A stretch of 64,000 bases of DNA from Candidatus Epilinea brevis (GCA_016710785.1 JADJUE010000003.1:558001-622000); one strand, 5' to 3'; shown: positions 7,681 through 17,936, counted from the stretch's first letter. A program made the numbers and translations. The notes: a model not told the origin generated them from the sequence alone.

Positions 7681-9039
7681 ATGGATCCCAAGGCACTTTG
7701 GCAGGCGGTACAGACTGAGCTGCGCAGCAAGATGTCTCCCGCTACCTACGACACGTGGCTGCGCCCGACGATCGGCCTGGACATCAGCGGCGACTCTCTG
7801 GTCATCGGCGTTCCCAGCACCTATGCCGAGGATTGGATCACCCAGCGTCTTAACGGCGCCCTTACCTCGGCCATCGAGTCCGTCGTAGGCAGCCCATTGG
7901 GCTACCGTCTGGTGGTGACCCCCGGAGGCGGCGCCGAAGATTCCTCCCTGAAGGGAAACGGCGGTCAGCGTCCTCTCGAGCAGGCCCGCCTGCCGGACCC
8001 GGAAGCGTCCGCTCCGACTGCGGGGCAGTTGCGCCTCAACCCTCGCTATACCTTCGAGACCTTCGTCGTGGGGCCCGGAAACCGCTTGGCTCATGCCGCG
8101 GCTCAGGCGGTAGCTGAGTTCCCAGCCTCGCATTACAACCCACTGTTCATCTATGGGGGCGTCGGGCTGGGCAAGACCCACCTCCTGAATGCCATAGCCC
8201 ACGGTGCCCTGCAGCGTGGACGCAAGGTGCGGATGCTTTCTTCCGAAAGCTTCACCAACGAACTGATCAACGCCATCCGCAGTCAGAGCACCGAGGCCTT
8301 CCGTCAGACCTACCGCGCCGCGGACGTGCTGCTCCTGGACGACATCCACTTCATCGCCGGCAAGGAGAGCACGCAGGAAGAGTTCTTCCACACCTTCAAC
8401 GCGGTTCACGGTGCCGACGGCCAGATTGTCGTCACCAGCGACCGGCCACCGCACGCCATCGCCACATTGGAAGATCGGCTGCGCTCGCGCTTCCAGTGGG
8501 GACTCCTGGTCGATGTCCAGCCACCGGACCTGGAGACCCGCATCGCCATTCTGCGCGAGAAGAATCTGCGTCAGCCGCAGCCGGTCTCCGACGCTGTCAT
8601 CCAACTGATCGCGCAGGCCGTCCAACAGAACGTGCGGGAACTCGAGGGAGCGCTGAATCGCGTGGTGGCCTACACCCAGGTCAACCGCCTACCGCTCACT
8701 GCGGAGGTAGCGGCGCGTGCGTTGGAAGACCTGATGATCCGCCGTGCGCCGCCGGACCCGCAGGCCATCATCCGCGCTGTGGCCGCCTTCTACGTCCTGG
8801 AGCGTGACGAACTGCTAGGGCCACGACGCTCGGCCCGCATCGTCGAGCCACGTCAGGTGGCCATGTACCTCATCCGCGAGGAAACGGAAGCCAGCTACCC
8901 GGCCATCGGCGCACTCTTCGGCGGACGAGATCACACGACGGTGTTGCACGGCTGCGAGAAGATCAGACGCCTGACCGAACAGGACCCCAAGCTGAGCAGC
9001 GACATCCTTCAGCTTCGCCAGCGGATCTACGGCCCCTGA
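7681..9039 (+). CDS. dnaA: Chromosomal replication initiator DnaA
   Basis: A 452-residue DnaA with all four domains: domain I (1-~80, LWQAVQTELRSKMSPATYDTWL), a variable linker, the AAA+ domain from ~120 with Walker A GGVGLGKTH near 160 and Walker B LLLDDIHFIAGK, and a C-terminal helix-turn-helix with the DnaA signature GRDHTTVLHGCEKI. It binds DnaA boxes and opens the origin. The start follows the -10 box by 8 nt with no ribosome site. It stands alone on the plus strand with the origin directly downstream and is not in an operon with dnaN. Confidence 0.98.
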   Translation: MDPKALWQAVQTELRSKMSPATYDTWLRPTIGLDISGDSLVIGVPSTYAEDWITQRLNGALTSAIESVVGSPLGYRLVVTPGGGAEDSSLKGNGGQRPLEQARLPDPEASAPTAGQLRLNPRYTFETFVVGPGNRLAHAAAQAVAEFPASHYNPLFIYGGVGLGKTHLLNAIAHGALQRGRKVRMLSSESFTNELINAIRSQSTEAFRQTYRAADVLLLDDIHFIAGKESTQEEFFHTFNAVHGADGQIVVTSDRPPHAIATLEDRLRSRFQWGLLVDVQPPDLETRIAILREKNLRQPQPVSDAVIQLIAQAVQQNVRELEGALNRVVAYTQVNRLPLTAEVAARALEDLMIRRAPPDPQAIIRAVAAFYVLERDELLGPRRSARIVEPRQVAMYLIREETEASYPAIGALFGGRDHTTVLHGCEKIRRLTEQDPKLSSDILQLRQRIYGP

Positions 9040-9549
9040 CCGCGACACCTGTCTGGCGCCTTCCGGGCCACCTCATTCAGTCCTGTAACGGCCTTGCCGA
9101 CCCGACCCGCATGATCCACCACAGAACGGCCCTATCAGGCCGTTCTGTGGATAACCCAGCCCTTTCTGGGGATAATGACGGTCACCTGGGGATAACCTGT
9201 CAAGAAGCTCCTGCGTCCACCCCCTAGATCGCGTGCCCCTCTGATCCGTCACCACAAGATATTCCGAGGCCCCGCCGACGCCCCGTCAAACGCTCGAAAT
9301 GGGTTCCGTCGGTTGTCCCCCGTCCATCCCCAAAGCCGCCACGGAGAGCATACCCCATCGATCCGCCATCCGGGTTCTCATTCCGTACAGCCACCTCTAG
9401 ATGCGGTAGTTTGGACATCATGCGCTTTCATTCATCCACAATCCACAGCCCCTACGGTTAACACGGTCATGAAAGACCAACTGTTCAACAGGTTGTTCTT
9501 CTTGTCTTGACCCAGCTTTCTTCCGTAACCCTTCCGGAGTCAGGTGCCC
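9040..9549. other. Putative replication origin (oriC) between dnaA and pyk
   Basis: The gap contains a perfect inverted DnaA box TGTGGATAA (9146-9154), two TGGGGATAA boxes (9167-9175, 9187-9195) spaced ~20 bp apart in the same orientation, and a second cluster, TCATCCACA (9432-9440) and CAATCCACA (9439-9447). The segment from about 9450 to 9520 is A/T-richer and could be the unwinding element. Its position beside dnaA and the presence of parS within 10 kb support origin function. GC skew would be decisive and was not computed. Confidence 0.75.
9119..9150. repeat. 13-bp perfect hairpin overlapping a DnaA box
   Basis: CCACAGAACGGCC (9119-9131) pairs with GGCCGTTCTGTGG (9138-9150) around a 6-nt loop. 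Its right arm contains the first five bases of the perfect DnaA box. It may terminate dnaA transcription, act as an origin structure, or both. Confidence 0.7.
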
Positions 9550-10997
<1,448 letters not shown>

Positions 10998-11001
<4 letters not shown>

Positions 11002-11027
11002 GGGTAACGAAGGATCTAAGCTATATC
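10998..11027 (+). promoter_or_regulatory. Predicted cupredoxin promoter
   Basis: TTGAGG (10998-11003), 18 bp spacer, TATATC (11022-11027). The -35 overlaps the pyk stop codon. Predicted start near 11034, leader ~85 nt. Confidence 0.4.
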
Positions 11028-11119
11028 TATCAACGGTTCGGGTCCCCGGCGGGCCTGACCGACGGCGCCTCGCGCGGGGCGCTTCCCGGCCACGGCCCAT
11101 CCCAGTGGAGGTAACGCAT

Positions 11120-11677
11120 ATGTATCCGTCCTCACGCCGTATCCTACCGGTCCTGGTTCTGGCATCGATCGCTCTCGCCGGATTGCTGTTGACCAGACCC
11201 GGTCTCGCCGCGCCGCGCGTGCTGGAGGCCAGCGCCTTCGAGGTCAAGACGGGCGAATGGTATTACGACCCCAAGGAACTCACGGTCGAGACGTCCACGA
11301 TCGTGACCATCACCCTGCAGCATATGGGCAGCACCTCCATCCCGCACGACATCAAGTTCGAGTTGGATAACGGGCGGACGGAGGCGTCGCAGAAGATCCG
11401 CGGCGGTGAGACCAACGTCCTCGGTTTTTCGGCGCCGGCCGAGCCGGGGGAATATGTCTTCTATTGCTCGGTGGGCAACCACCGCAGTCGCGGCATGGAG
11501 GGCAAGCTTATCGTCACCGGACCCGGCGGGGTGCTCCCCCCGACCGCGACGTCAACACCGAACCCGGAACCATCCGCGACAGAGCTGCCTCCGACCCCGG
11601 GATCCACGCCCATGCCCAACCGTTGGTGGACCTTCCTCCCCATGCTGGTCAAGAACGAGACGCCGTCCCAGCGCTGA
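11120..11677 (+). CDS. Secreted cupredoxin-domain protein with Pro/Thr linker and FLPMLVK tail
   Basis: A 185-residue protein. A signal peptide covers residues ~1-32 (hydrophobic VLVLASIALAGLLLT, then LAAP). One cupredoxin domain follows (~36-135). Predicted type 1 copper ligands are the His in SIPHDI and the Cys, His and Met of YCSVGNHRSRGM, an arrangement like plastocyanin/nitrosocyanin-type proteins. It could be an extracellular electron carrier. After it comes a Pro/Thr-rich linker (~140-170) and a C-terminal WTFLPMLVKNE tail shared in kind with other secreted proteins here. The ATG at 11120 has a GGAGG ribosome site; an upstream in-frame extension is rejected. The partner oxidoreductase is unknown. 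Confidence 0.88.
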   Translation: MYPSSRRILPVLVLASIALAGLLLTRPGLAAPRVLEASAFEVKTGEWYYDPKELTVETSTIVTITLQHMGSTSIPHDIKFELDNGRTEASQKIRGGETNVLGFSAPAEPGEYVFYCSVGNHRSRGMEGKLIVTGPGGVLPPTATSTPNPEPSATELPPTPGSTPMPNRWWTFLPMLVKNETPSQR

Positions 11678-11686
11678 ACTGCGGGG

Positions 11687-11725
11687 GAGGACGTCGGTGA
11701 TGACCTCGTTGGAGCCGACGTCCTC
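11687..11725. terminator. Hairpin between convergent genes
   Basis: An 11 bp stem (GAGGACGTCGG with CCGACGTCCTC) and a 17-nt loop lie between the cupredoxin gene and the leftward WecG-like gene. No T-tract. Confidence 0.55.
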
Positions 11726-11745
11726 ACCCCTGCCTGGGTATGGCC

Positions 11746-12543
11746 TCATGGGCGCGTCTGGTCCTGGCCCGCCAAACGGTGACCGCTCGACGCGAGCAGG
11801 GTCAGGCCGACGAAGGGGAGCAGCACCGCCTGCCGCCGCCAGCGCCAGGGTTCGCGGAGGAGGCGGAATAACCAGATGAGGCCGGCCCGCCGCATCCATG
11901 CAGGCGGCGCCGCCGCTGTCCCGGCCAGGAAGTCGAAGGCGCCGCCCACGCCGATGGCCACCCGCACCGGCAGTCGCGCCCGATGTCGCGCGATCCACTT
12001 CTCCTGTACCGGCGATCCATAGGCCACCCAAAGCACGTCGATGGGCGCGGCCGCCTGTAGGCGAGCCAGAATCTCAGGCAGATCCTCGTCCCGGGGCGAG
12101 CCGCCATGGATTCCGGCGATTTCCAGATGTGGGTGACGGGCCGGCAAGGACCGGGCAACGGCATCCGCCACGCCTTCGCCACCGCCCAAGAGAAACCAGC
12201 GCGTCGTCTCTGCGGTGGGCATCGCGGCCAGCCGCGGCATGAGGTCCGATCCAGGGATGACCGCCCGCAGCGGCTGTCGCAGCCGCCGGCCGGCCCAGGC
12301 CAGGCCGACACCGTCGCAGGTGACCAGGTCCGCGGCCTCGATCACTGCGTGGAAATCACTGTCCCGGCGGGCGGCCATGACATGCTCCGGGTTGAGGGTG
12401 ATCACCTGGCGAGCAGGATGGGGCACGGAATCATGGGACCACCGCCCCAACAGCGCCAGGCAATCCTCCCAGGACAGGTCGTCTACCCGCTGTCCCAGGA
12501 TATGCCGACGCGGCGGGATGCCGGCTGCTGCTTGGGCTATCAT
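11746..12543 (-). CDS. WecG/TagA/CpsF-family glycosyltransferase
   Basis: A 265-residue GT26-family enzyme. Family features include VITLNPEHVMAARRD near residue 46, the DGVGLAWAGRR segment, a FLLGGGEGVA loop, an IHGG turn and VLWVAYGSPVQEKW near 180, then GVGGAFDFLAG. GT26 enzymes add N-acetylmannosaminuronic acid, N-acetylmannosamine or glucose to a lipid-linked first sugar. The neighbour sharing its promoter is a phosphoglycosyl transferase, so the pair may make the first two steps of a lipid-linked glycan. The ATG at 12543 is 7 nt after a TATAAT on its strand. The open frame continues upstream but is discarded because it covers the opposite-strand gene. Confidence 0.88.
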   Translation of the reverse strand: MIAQAAAGIPPRRHILGQRVDDLSWEDCLALLGRWSHDSVPHPARQVITLNPEHVMAARRDSDFHAVIEAADLVTCDGVGLAWAGRRLRQPLRAVIPGSDLMPRLAAMPTAETTRWFLLGGGEGVADAVARSLPARHPHLEIAGIHGGSPRDEDLPEILARLQAAAPIDVLWVAYGSPVQEKWIARHRARLPVRVAIGVGGAFDFLAGTAAAPPAWMRRAGLIWLFRLLREPWRWRRQAVLLPFVGLTLLASSGHRLAGQDQTRP

Positions 12544-12550
12544 GTGCCCG

Positions 12551-12556
12551 ATTATA
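12551..12556. promoter_or_regulatory. Shared palindromic -10 for divergent glycosyltransferase genes
   Basis: ATTATA reads TATAAT on the minus strand, 7 nt before the WecG-like ATG (leaderless). On the plus strand the overlapping TATAGG lies 12 nt before the ATG of the phosphoglycosyl transferase. No clear -35 was seen on either side. Confidence 0.45.
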
Positions 12557-12570
12557 GGGTTCCCTTCTCC

Positions 12571-13797
12571 ATGACGCTTCCCCACCTCGACGCCGCGATG
12601 CCGCAGCCGGGCCGCTCGCGCAAGTTCGGCTACCTCCTTCTGGCCTTCGTCGCCCTGACCTTGGCCAGTTTCTGGCTGCTGCAGCGCTACGCCGTCTACA
12701 TCGCCAGGCTCTACGACTACGACATCCAGAACCCGCTGCTGCAGTTCGTCCTTCTGCTGCTCATCTTCGCGCTGGTGACGGCGGGTGCGGGGGGCCTGGC
12801 GGGGTGGTTGCCGCTGCGGCCTGAAAACCAACTCCGGTTGGCCTTCGGAGGTGGCGTGGTGCTGGCGGTCGTGGTGGCGGTGTACCAGTCGCGTTTCGGG
12901 ATGGGTCCGGACCAGCGGGAGATGATCCATCGGCTGCTCAAGGGCGGCAACTATCTGGCGGTGGGCCTCGCCGGAGCCTTCGCCGGTGCCCTTCTGCTCA
13001 CCTGGCGCCGTTACGGCCTGATCGAGGTCATCGCCCGCCCGGATCAGATTCTGCTGGACGCGGTACGTGAAGGGCACCGCTACCTGCTCCTGGCCGACAC
13101 CGCCTGGGACCGCTCTCGCCGGATCCTCGAGATCCTGCTCTCCCTGACGGCCATCGCCATTGCCCTTCCCATCTCCTTCTTCCTGGTCCTGGCGGTCTGG
13201 CTACAGGATCCCGGACCGGTGCTGGTGGCCAAGGTGGTCGTGGGGCGGGGCGGCGGCTCCTTCAATCAGCTCAAGCTGCGCTCCATGCGCAAGGATGCCG
13301 AGGTCGCCACCGGGCCGGTGCCGGCCGCGCCTGAGGACGGGCGCGTCACGCGCTTGGGGCATTTGCTTCGCCGCACGCATATCGATGAACTGCCGCAGCT
13401 GATCAACATCTTCTTGGGACAGATGAGCCTGGTGGGTCCGCGGCCGGAGCGCACGGTCTTTGTCGCCCGTCACCTGAATCAGATCAAGGACTATGCGAAG
13501 CGTCACCGGGTACGGCCAGGCCTCGCCGGCCTTGCCCAGGTCTACGGTGACTACTACAGCACCCCGCGCGAGAAGCTGCATTATGACCTGCTCTATATCC
13601 GGCGGCGCAGTCTGGGACTGGATGCCCGGCTCTTCCTGGAAGCGGTAGCCTTGGCTATCCTGGGCTGGGACCCGCGCCGTCGCCACCGACCACGCCCTCG
13701 CCACCGCCGGCAGGACGAGCGCTTCCGTCAGGCTTACGCCGCCCTGCGAGGCCAGGACCCACCGGAGCAGGCGGGTCACGAAGCAGACGGTGGTTGA
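12571..13797 (+). CDS. Polyprenyl-phosphate phosphoglycosyl transferase (bacterial sugar transferase)
   Basis: A 408-residue protein. Residues ~20-145 contain four hydrophobic segments; a re-entrant/TM helix near 190-212 is followed by the BacSugTransf catalytic domain: NQLKLRSMRKDAE, RLGHLLRRTHIDELPQL, then MSLVGPRPERT. It would transfer a sugar-1-phosphate to undecaprenyl phosphate at the inner membrane face. The N-terminus is shorter than a full WcaJ/WbaP Rossmann-containing form. The C-terminus is strongly basic (RRRHRPRPRHRR). The ATG at 12571 is chosen over a very long upstream extension that overlaps the divergent gene. A second enzyme of this family lies at 43851. Confidence 0.9.
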   Translation: MTLPHLDAAMPQPGRSRKFGYLLLAFVALTLASFWLLQRYAVYIARLYDYDIQNPLLQFVLLLLIFALVTAGAGGLAGWLPLRPENQLRLAFGGGVVLAVVVAVYQSRFGMGPDQREMIHRLLKGGNYLAVGLAGAFAGALLLTWRRYGLIEVIARPDQILLDAVREGHRYLLLADTAWDRSRRILEILLSLTAIAIALPISFFLVLAVWLQDPGPVLVAKVVVGRGGGSFNQLKLRSMRKDAEVATGPVPAAPEDGRVTRLGHLLRRTHIDELPQLINIFLGQMSLVGPRPERTVFVARHLNQIKDYAKRHRVRPGLAGLAQVYGDYYSTPREKLHYDLLYIRRRSLGLDARLFLEAVALAILGWDPRRRHRPRPRHRRQDERFRQAYAALRGQDPPEQAGHEADGG

Positions 13798-13812
13798 CCG
13801 CCTGTTTGGACT

Positions 13813-15714
13813 TCAGGGAAGGTCTTGTCCGCCAGCCGATCGACCCAGCCGCCAGACCGCGTCGCCCTCGAAGTCGGCGATGTAGATGCTGCCGTCGGGT
13901 CCTTCCGCCAGATCCAGGGGCCGGCCGGGAAAGGGGTCGATGAGGGTCGCCTGACTGGTCCGATCCTCGGCGCCGGCGGTGCCGGGGCTGACCAGGATCA
14001 GGCGGCGCCCGCTTTCCTCTGGGCTGAACTCGTAGCTGCCGAACTCGGCTACCAGCAGCCGGCCGCGCAACTCGGGGAACAGCCGGCCACGGTAGACCAA
14101 GAGGCCGTCGGCGCTGGCGTGCGCAGGAAAGGTGGCCGCCGGCGGGCGCGGCACGAGGGCTTGCGCGGCGGCATCGGGCAGGTCCAAACCGAAGACTTGC
14201 GGATGGCCATAAAAGCCGCCCTCCACGATGCGGTTGAGCTCGTCCGGCGCACTGTTCCTGGCTGGGGGATCCACGCCGTTATCCGTGGCCCATAGCCGAC
14301 CATCACCGGCAAATGCCAGGTCGAAGGGGTTGCGCAATCCGCTCGCAAAGACCTCCGCCGCGCCCCCGGCCAGGGGGATGGTGAAGAGGGTGCCGTTCAA
14401 CGGCGCTTCAACCGCTTCATCGGCGTTCCCCGCCGTCCCCATGCCCACATAGACGAGGCCGGCGGGTCCCAAGGCCAGGGAATCGTTCTGATGCAGGTCG
14501 AACGCCGGGAGTTCGGCGATCAGGAGGCGTTCGGTGTCGGCCTGGCCGTCACCATCGGCGTCATGCCAGGCGGCCACGCGGCCGCGGCTGGAGACCAGCA
14601 GTTCGGCCTGCGCGCCTGCGCCGGTCCACAGCAGACCCAAGGGCCGGTCCAGACCGCTGAGGTAAGGCCGCGGTCGGGTGCCGTCCAGCCACCACACTTT
14701 GCCGATGGGGTCCTCCGGCGAAGGAAAGGCCACGCCGTTGGTGGCCACATAGAGCACGGGTTTTCCGGGACGCGGTGCCGTCGCCGGCGCGGGGCCCCAG
14801 GCCAGAGCCACGGGGTAGGGCAGGTCGGCGACATGGCGCTCAAGCCTGAGTTGCGGCGCGAGTCGGGCGACGATGGTGGCCGCGTCGGAACCGGACAAGG
14901 CCGGTAGCGTGAGATCGACCCAGTCGGCCAGCGATGACGCCGTGCGGAAGCGCTCTTCGTCGCAGCTCAAGGGCGCGGCATCACGCTCGGCGCGGTTGAT
15001 GCTGAGCACCGCGGGCGATACGATCCCGCGATCCACCAGGTCTTGGAAGAGATCTGCCGGCATGGCATCGAAGTAGCTGAGGAGTCGCAGCGAACCATCG
15101 GCCGCCCGCCATTCGAGGGCCACGTCGGACATGGTATCGTCACTGGCATGGTGGCCGAGCAGCGTCCCGGCCGAGACGGCATCGCCCGCGCGCCAGCCCG
15201 GAGCGAGGCTCACGTGGAAGATCCGCACCAGGAAATCCGGGGCGGTCGCCGGCTCCAGCCAGAGTTGGTCGCCCCAGGATTCCGGCACGACCCGCGCGAT
15301 CCGCCCGTCCACCGGAGCGAAGATGGGCAGCTGCGTCCAGGCGGGGTCGTGGGCTGCGCCGGGCTCGCCGCCCTGGGGCCAGAAGTAATGCTTCATGCTG
15401 CGGCAGGACTCCAGGCCATCGCTGAAATCATGGCCGGCTCCCGAGCGGAAGCGCGAGATGCGGGCGACGGCGGAGGGATCGAGGTAATGGGCCTGGATGA
15501 AGCGCGGCGGGACTGGGGGATCGACCGCGGGATCCGCGGAGAGGAGCGGGGCGTCCGCGTCCTTCAGCTCAGCTGTTGCCGACAAGGCGATGGCCGATGA
15601 AGGGCGATCCACGGTGGCGCGGCCGTCCGGGGTCGCAGGGACGGTGCGGCAGGCACCCACCATCAAGACCAGGAGGAGTTGCCAGCGGGCGCCGTAGCGG
15701 CGGCAGGGATGCAT
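13813..15714 (-). CDS. Lipoprotein: LytM/M23-like domain fused to a sugar-dehydrogenase-like beta-propeller
   Basis: A 633-residue protein. The N-terminus has a lipoprotein signal (LLLVLMVGAC, Cys near residue 22). Residues ~85-210 resemble a LytM/M23 barrel: GHDFSD, then FAPVDGRIARV, FHVSLAPGWRAGDAVSAGT; the usual second HxH is replaced by HVS, so metal binding and catalysis are doubtful. From ~285 to the end is a beta-propeller of the glucose/sorbosone dehydrogenase type (SGLRNPFDLAF, GGFYGHP, LDLAEGPDGSIYIADFEGD), with a Ca-binding-like DADGDGQAD loop. The combination would be a surface protein with a carbohydrate- or wall-binding module. The ATG at 15714 is preferred to a TTG three codons earlier. 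Function unproven. Confidence 0.75.
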   Translation of the reverse strand: MHPCRRYGARWQLLLVLMVGACRTVPATPDGRATVDRPSSAIALSATAELKDADAPLLSADPAVDPPVPPRFIQAHYLDPSAVARISRFRSGAGHDFSDGLESCRSMKHYFWPQGGEPGAAHDPAWTQLPIFAPVDGRIARVVPESWGDQLWLEPATAPDFLVRIFHVSLAPGWRAGDAVSAGTLLGHHASDDTMSDVALEWRAADGSLRLLSYFDAMPADLFQDLVDRGIVSPAVLSINRAERDAAPLSCDEERFRTASSLADWVDLTLPALSGSDAATIVARLAPQLRLERHVADLPYPVALAWGPAPATAPRPGKPVLYVATNGVAFPSPEDPIGKVWWLDGTRPRPYLSGLDRPLGLLWTGAGAQAELLVSSRGRVAAWHDADGDGQADTERLLIAELPAFDLHQNDSLALGPAGLVYVGMGTAGNADEAVEAPLNGTLFTIPLAGGAAEVFASGLRNPFDLAFAGDGRLWATDNGVDPPARNSAPDELNRIVEGGFYGHPQVFGLDLPDAAAQALVPRPPAATFPAHASADGLLVYRGRLFPELRGRLLVAEFGSYEFSPEESGRRLILVSPGTAGAEDRTSQATLIDPFPGRPLDLAEGPDGSIYIADFEGDAVWRLGRSAGGQDLP

Positions 15715-15829
15715 GGGAATCAAGTCATGCTCTCGCCACAGAAGTGTCCGACCCCAGTGCGGGTCCGCACGTGGCCACTGGCGCTGGTCAAAACGAGAGG
15801 GGAAGCGAAGCAGGAGAGCGTCATGCGGC

Positions 15830-15835
15830 TATAAT
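15830..15835 (+). promoter_or_regulatory. -10 box of the tRNA-Lys gene
   Basis: A perfect TATAAT 75 bp before the tRNA; no clear -35. Transcription would start near 15842 and could read on into the carboxypeptidase gene, since no terminator follows the tRNA. Confidence 0.5.
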
Positions 15836-15910
15836 GCCCCCGCTCGGCTTCGGGGACCAAAGAACAACGAATCAAGAGTCCCCTGCTCTCAGAACCACGA
15901 TCCCAAGCCG

Positions 15911-15983
<73 letters not shown>

Positions 15984-16021
15984 CTTGCAGCGTCTTCGTC
16001 ATCCGACCCCGAGGCCCACCC

Positions 16022-17854
16022 ATGCGCCAGCGCCACACTCCTTCGCTCGCGGCCGTTTTCCTGCTGTTGGCCGCCGCCCGTCCAGCCGCGCCGGTATCCG
16101 CCCGGCCGCTGGACCCGCCCGCGCCGCCGCCCGCGTCCACCGACGTCCTCATCGATATCGGCGACCTGAGCCGTGAGCAGTTGGGCCGGTTGATGAAGAA
16201 TGCGCCCGAAGTCGAGGAGCCGGTGGTCAACGGGACCGAGCGGCTTTCCCTGTCCAGATCCCGCGTGGCGCAATTGGCCGACATGGGTCTGCCGTTCGCC
16301 GTCCTTGGTCAGATGCCCGCCGCGCCCCAGGCCTGGCCCAGCTGCTATTCAGAGGTGGCCCAGGCCTTGGATTGGCTGCAAACCTACGCCACCGCGCATG
16401 ACCACCTGGTGGAGGTCATCGACGCCGGCGACAGCTACTGCAAGGCCGAAGGCCCCTGCCGCAGCCCCAAGGGCGACGCCCTGGCGGGACATGACATCCT
16501 CGTGGCCAAGGTGACGGCGCGGGAGGCGACCAGTGCCAAGAAAGGCCGCTTCTGGGCCGACGGTGGTCTGCATGCGCGAGAACTGCCCACCATCGAACTG
16601 ATGCGGGCCTTCATCCAGACCATGGTAGAGGGCTATGGCCGCGATCCACAGATCACCTACCTTCTCGACCATCGCGAGCTCTACGTGGGTCTGGCCATGA
16701 ATCCGGATGGGCGGGAGATGGTGGAGCTGGGGGCCTCGGCGGCCACGGGGCGTCCTTGGGAATGGCGCAAGAACGCCCATCGAGAGCGGGAGGCCTGTGA
16801 GTGGCCTCCCACCACCGGAAGCCATTACGGCGTGGATCTCAACCGCAACCACATCTTCAAGTGGAACGCGCCTGGCCACAGCACGGACGCCTGCGAGCAG
16901 ACCTACCGCGGCCGCTCCGCTGGATCTGAGCCCGAGACCCAGGCTTATGAGAACATGCTGCGCCAGATCTTCCCTGACCAGCGCGGGCCGGCGGATGACG
17001 ACAAGGCACCCGAGGACACCATGGGGGCCATGATCAACTTTCACAACTACACCTCGCCCGGCACCATGCTCTACCCTTGGAGCTGGACCGAAGCCCGGGC
17101 GCCCAACTACGAGGGCTTGTCGACCATCGCTGCCCAGTACGCGGCGCCTATCGGCTATGTCACCAAGAACAGCCTGTACCCCGTCAGCGGCGACGCCCGA
17201 GACTGGGCCTACGGCGAGTTGGGCATCCCCGGCTACGTCATCGAGCTGGAGGGCGACACCTTCCTCACTCCCTGCGGTCAACTACCCGGCATCATTCGCA
17301 GCCAGCTCCCCCAGCTGCAACGGATGCTCACCCTTTCCGACCAGCCATATGCACGGGTATTTGCGCCCGAGGTGGCGCAGGTGCGCCTGGACGTGATCGC
17401 GCTGCAGCAGGGCGATCCGCTGCTGGTGACGGCCCGGCTGGACGGCACAGGCGTCGGTGGGATGCGGGTGGACGGGGCCGAGGTCACCGTCGGCGGACCG
17501 GGTGGGCCGCTGCCAGGGATCGCCCTGCCGCGCTCGGACGCCGAACCCGGTAAGGGACTCCCCCTGGCAGCGGATGACGGTGCCTTCGACAGCCTGGTCG
17601 AGGAGGCCTCCGCGGAATTGGATACGACGACATTTCAGCCCGGACGCTACTACGTCGTCGTCCGCGCCCGGGCCGTCGGCGGGCGCTGGGGCAACCCGCG
17701 CGCCGTCTGGTTGACCGTCGACCCGGCGCCCCCGACGGAAACGCCGGCGCCCAGCCCCACGCCCAGTCCGACGGCCACCGCGACGGCGACGGCCGCGCCC
17801 AGCGCTACGCCCCAGGGCGGCCGGCTATGGATCCCGCGCACTGAGCGACGCTGA
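16022..17854 (+). CDS. Secreted M14-family zinc carboxypeptidase with C-terminal LWIP tail
   Basis: A 610-residue protein with a signal peptide (LAAVFLLLAAARPAAP, residues 8-23). The M14 catalytic domain spans ~100-440: Zn ligands in GGLHARELPTIE (His and Glu near 185), GVDLNRNHIF near 275, a third Zn His in NFHNYT, and the catalytic Glu in GYVIELEGD near 408. It should remove C-terminal residues from extracellular peptides. A ~130-residue beta-type region follows, then a Pro/Thr/Ala linker and a short basic tail, GGRLWIPRTERR. The ATG at 16022 begins the signal peptide; an in-frame extension covering the tRNA is rejected. A palindromic terminator lies downstream. Confidence 0.9.
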   Translation: MRQRHTPSLAAVFLLLAAARPAAPVSARPLDPPAPPPASTDVLIDIGDLSREQLGRLMKNAPEVEEPVVNGTERLSLSRSRVAQLADMGLPFAVLGQMPAAPQAWPSCYSEVAQALDWLQTYATAHDHLVEVIDAGDSYCKAEGPCRSPKGDALAGHDILVAKVTAREATSAKKGRFWADGGLHARELPTIELMRAFIQTMVEGYGRDPQITYLLDHRELYVGLAMNPDGREMVELGASAATGRPWEWRKNAHREREACEWPPTTGSHYGVDLNRNHIFKWNAPGHSTDACEQTYRGRSAGSEPETQAYENMLRQIFPDQRGPADDDKAPEDTMGAMINFHNYTSPGTMLYPWSWTEARAPNYEGLSTIAAQYAAPIGYVTKNSLYPVSGDARDWAYGELGIPGYVIELEGDTFLTPCGQLPGIIRSQLPQLQRMLTLSDQPYARVFAPEVAQVRLDVIALQQGDPLLVTARLDGTGVGGMRVDGAEVTVGGPGGPLPGIALPRSDAEPGKGLPLAADDGAFDSLVEEASAELDTTTFQPGRYYVVVRARAVGGRWGNPRAVWLTVDPAPPTETPAPSPTPSPTATATATAAPSATPQGGRLWIPRTERR

Positions 17855-17895
17855 GCGGCAAGGGGAAGGGAACACGACCGAACGACCGAACGAAA

Positions 17896-17925
17896 CAGGG
17901 GGGAGCGGCCGGCCGCTCCCCCCTG
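17896..17925. terminator. Bidirectional terminator, 30-bp perfect palindrome
   Basis: CAGGGGGGAGCGGCC is followed directly by its complement. It lies between the convergent carboxypeptidase and DinB-like genes and can serve both. Confidence 0.7.
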
Positions 17926-17936
17926 CAAGGCGATCC

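Noticed and set aside
12106..12570. N-terminal extension of the phosphoglycosyl transferase
   Set aside because: It overlaps the divergent WecG-like gene and lacks family features; the membrane part begins after the ATG at 12571.
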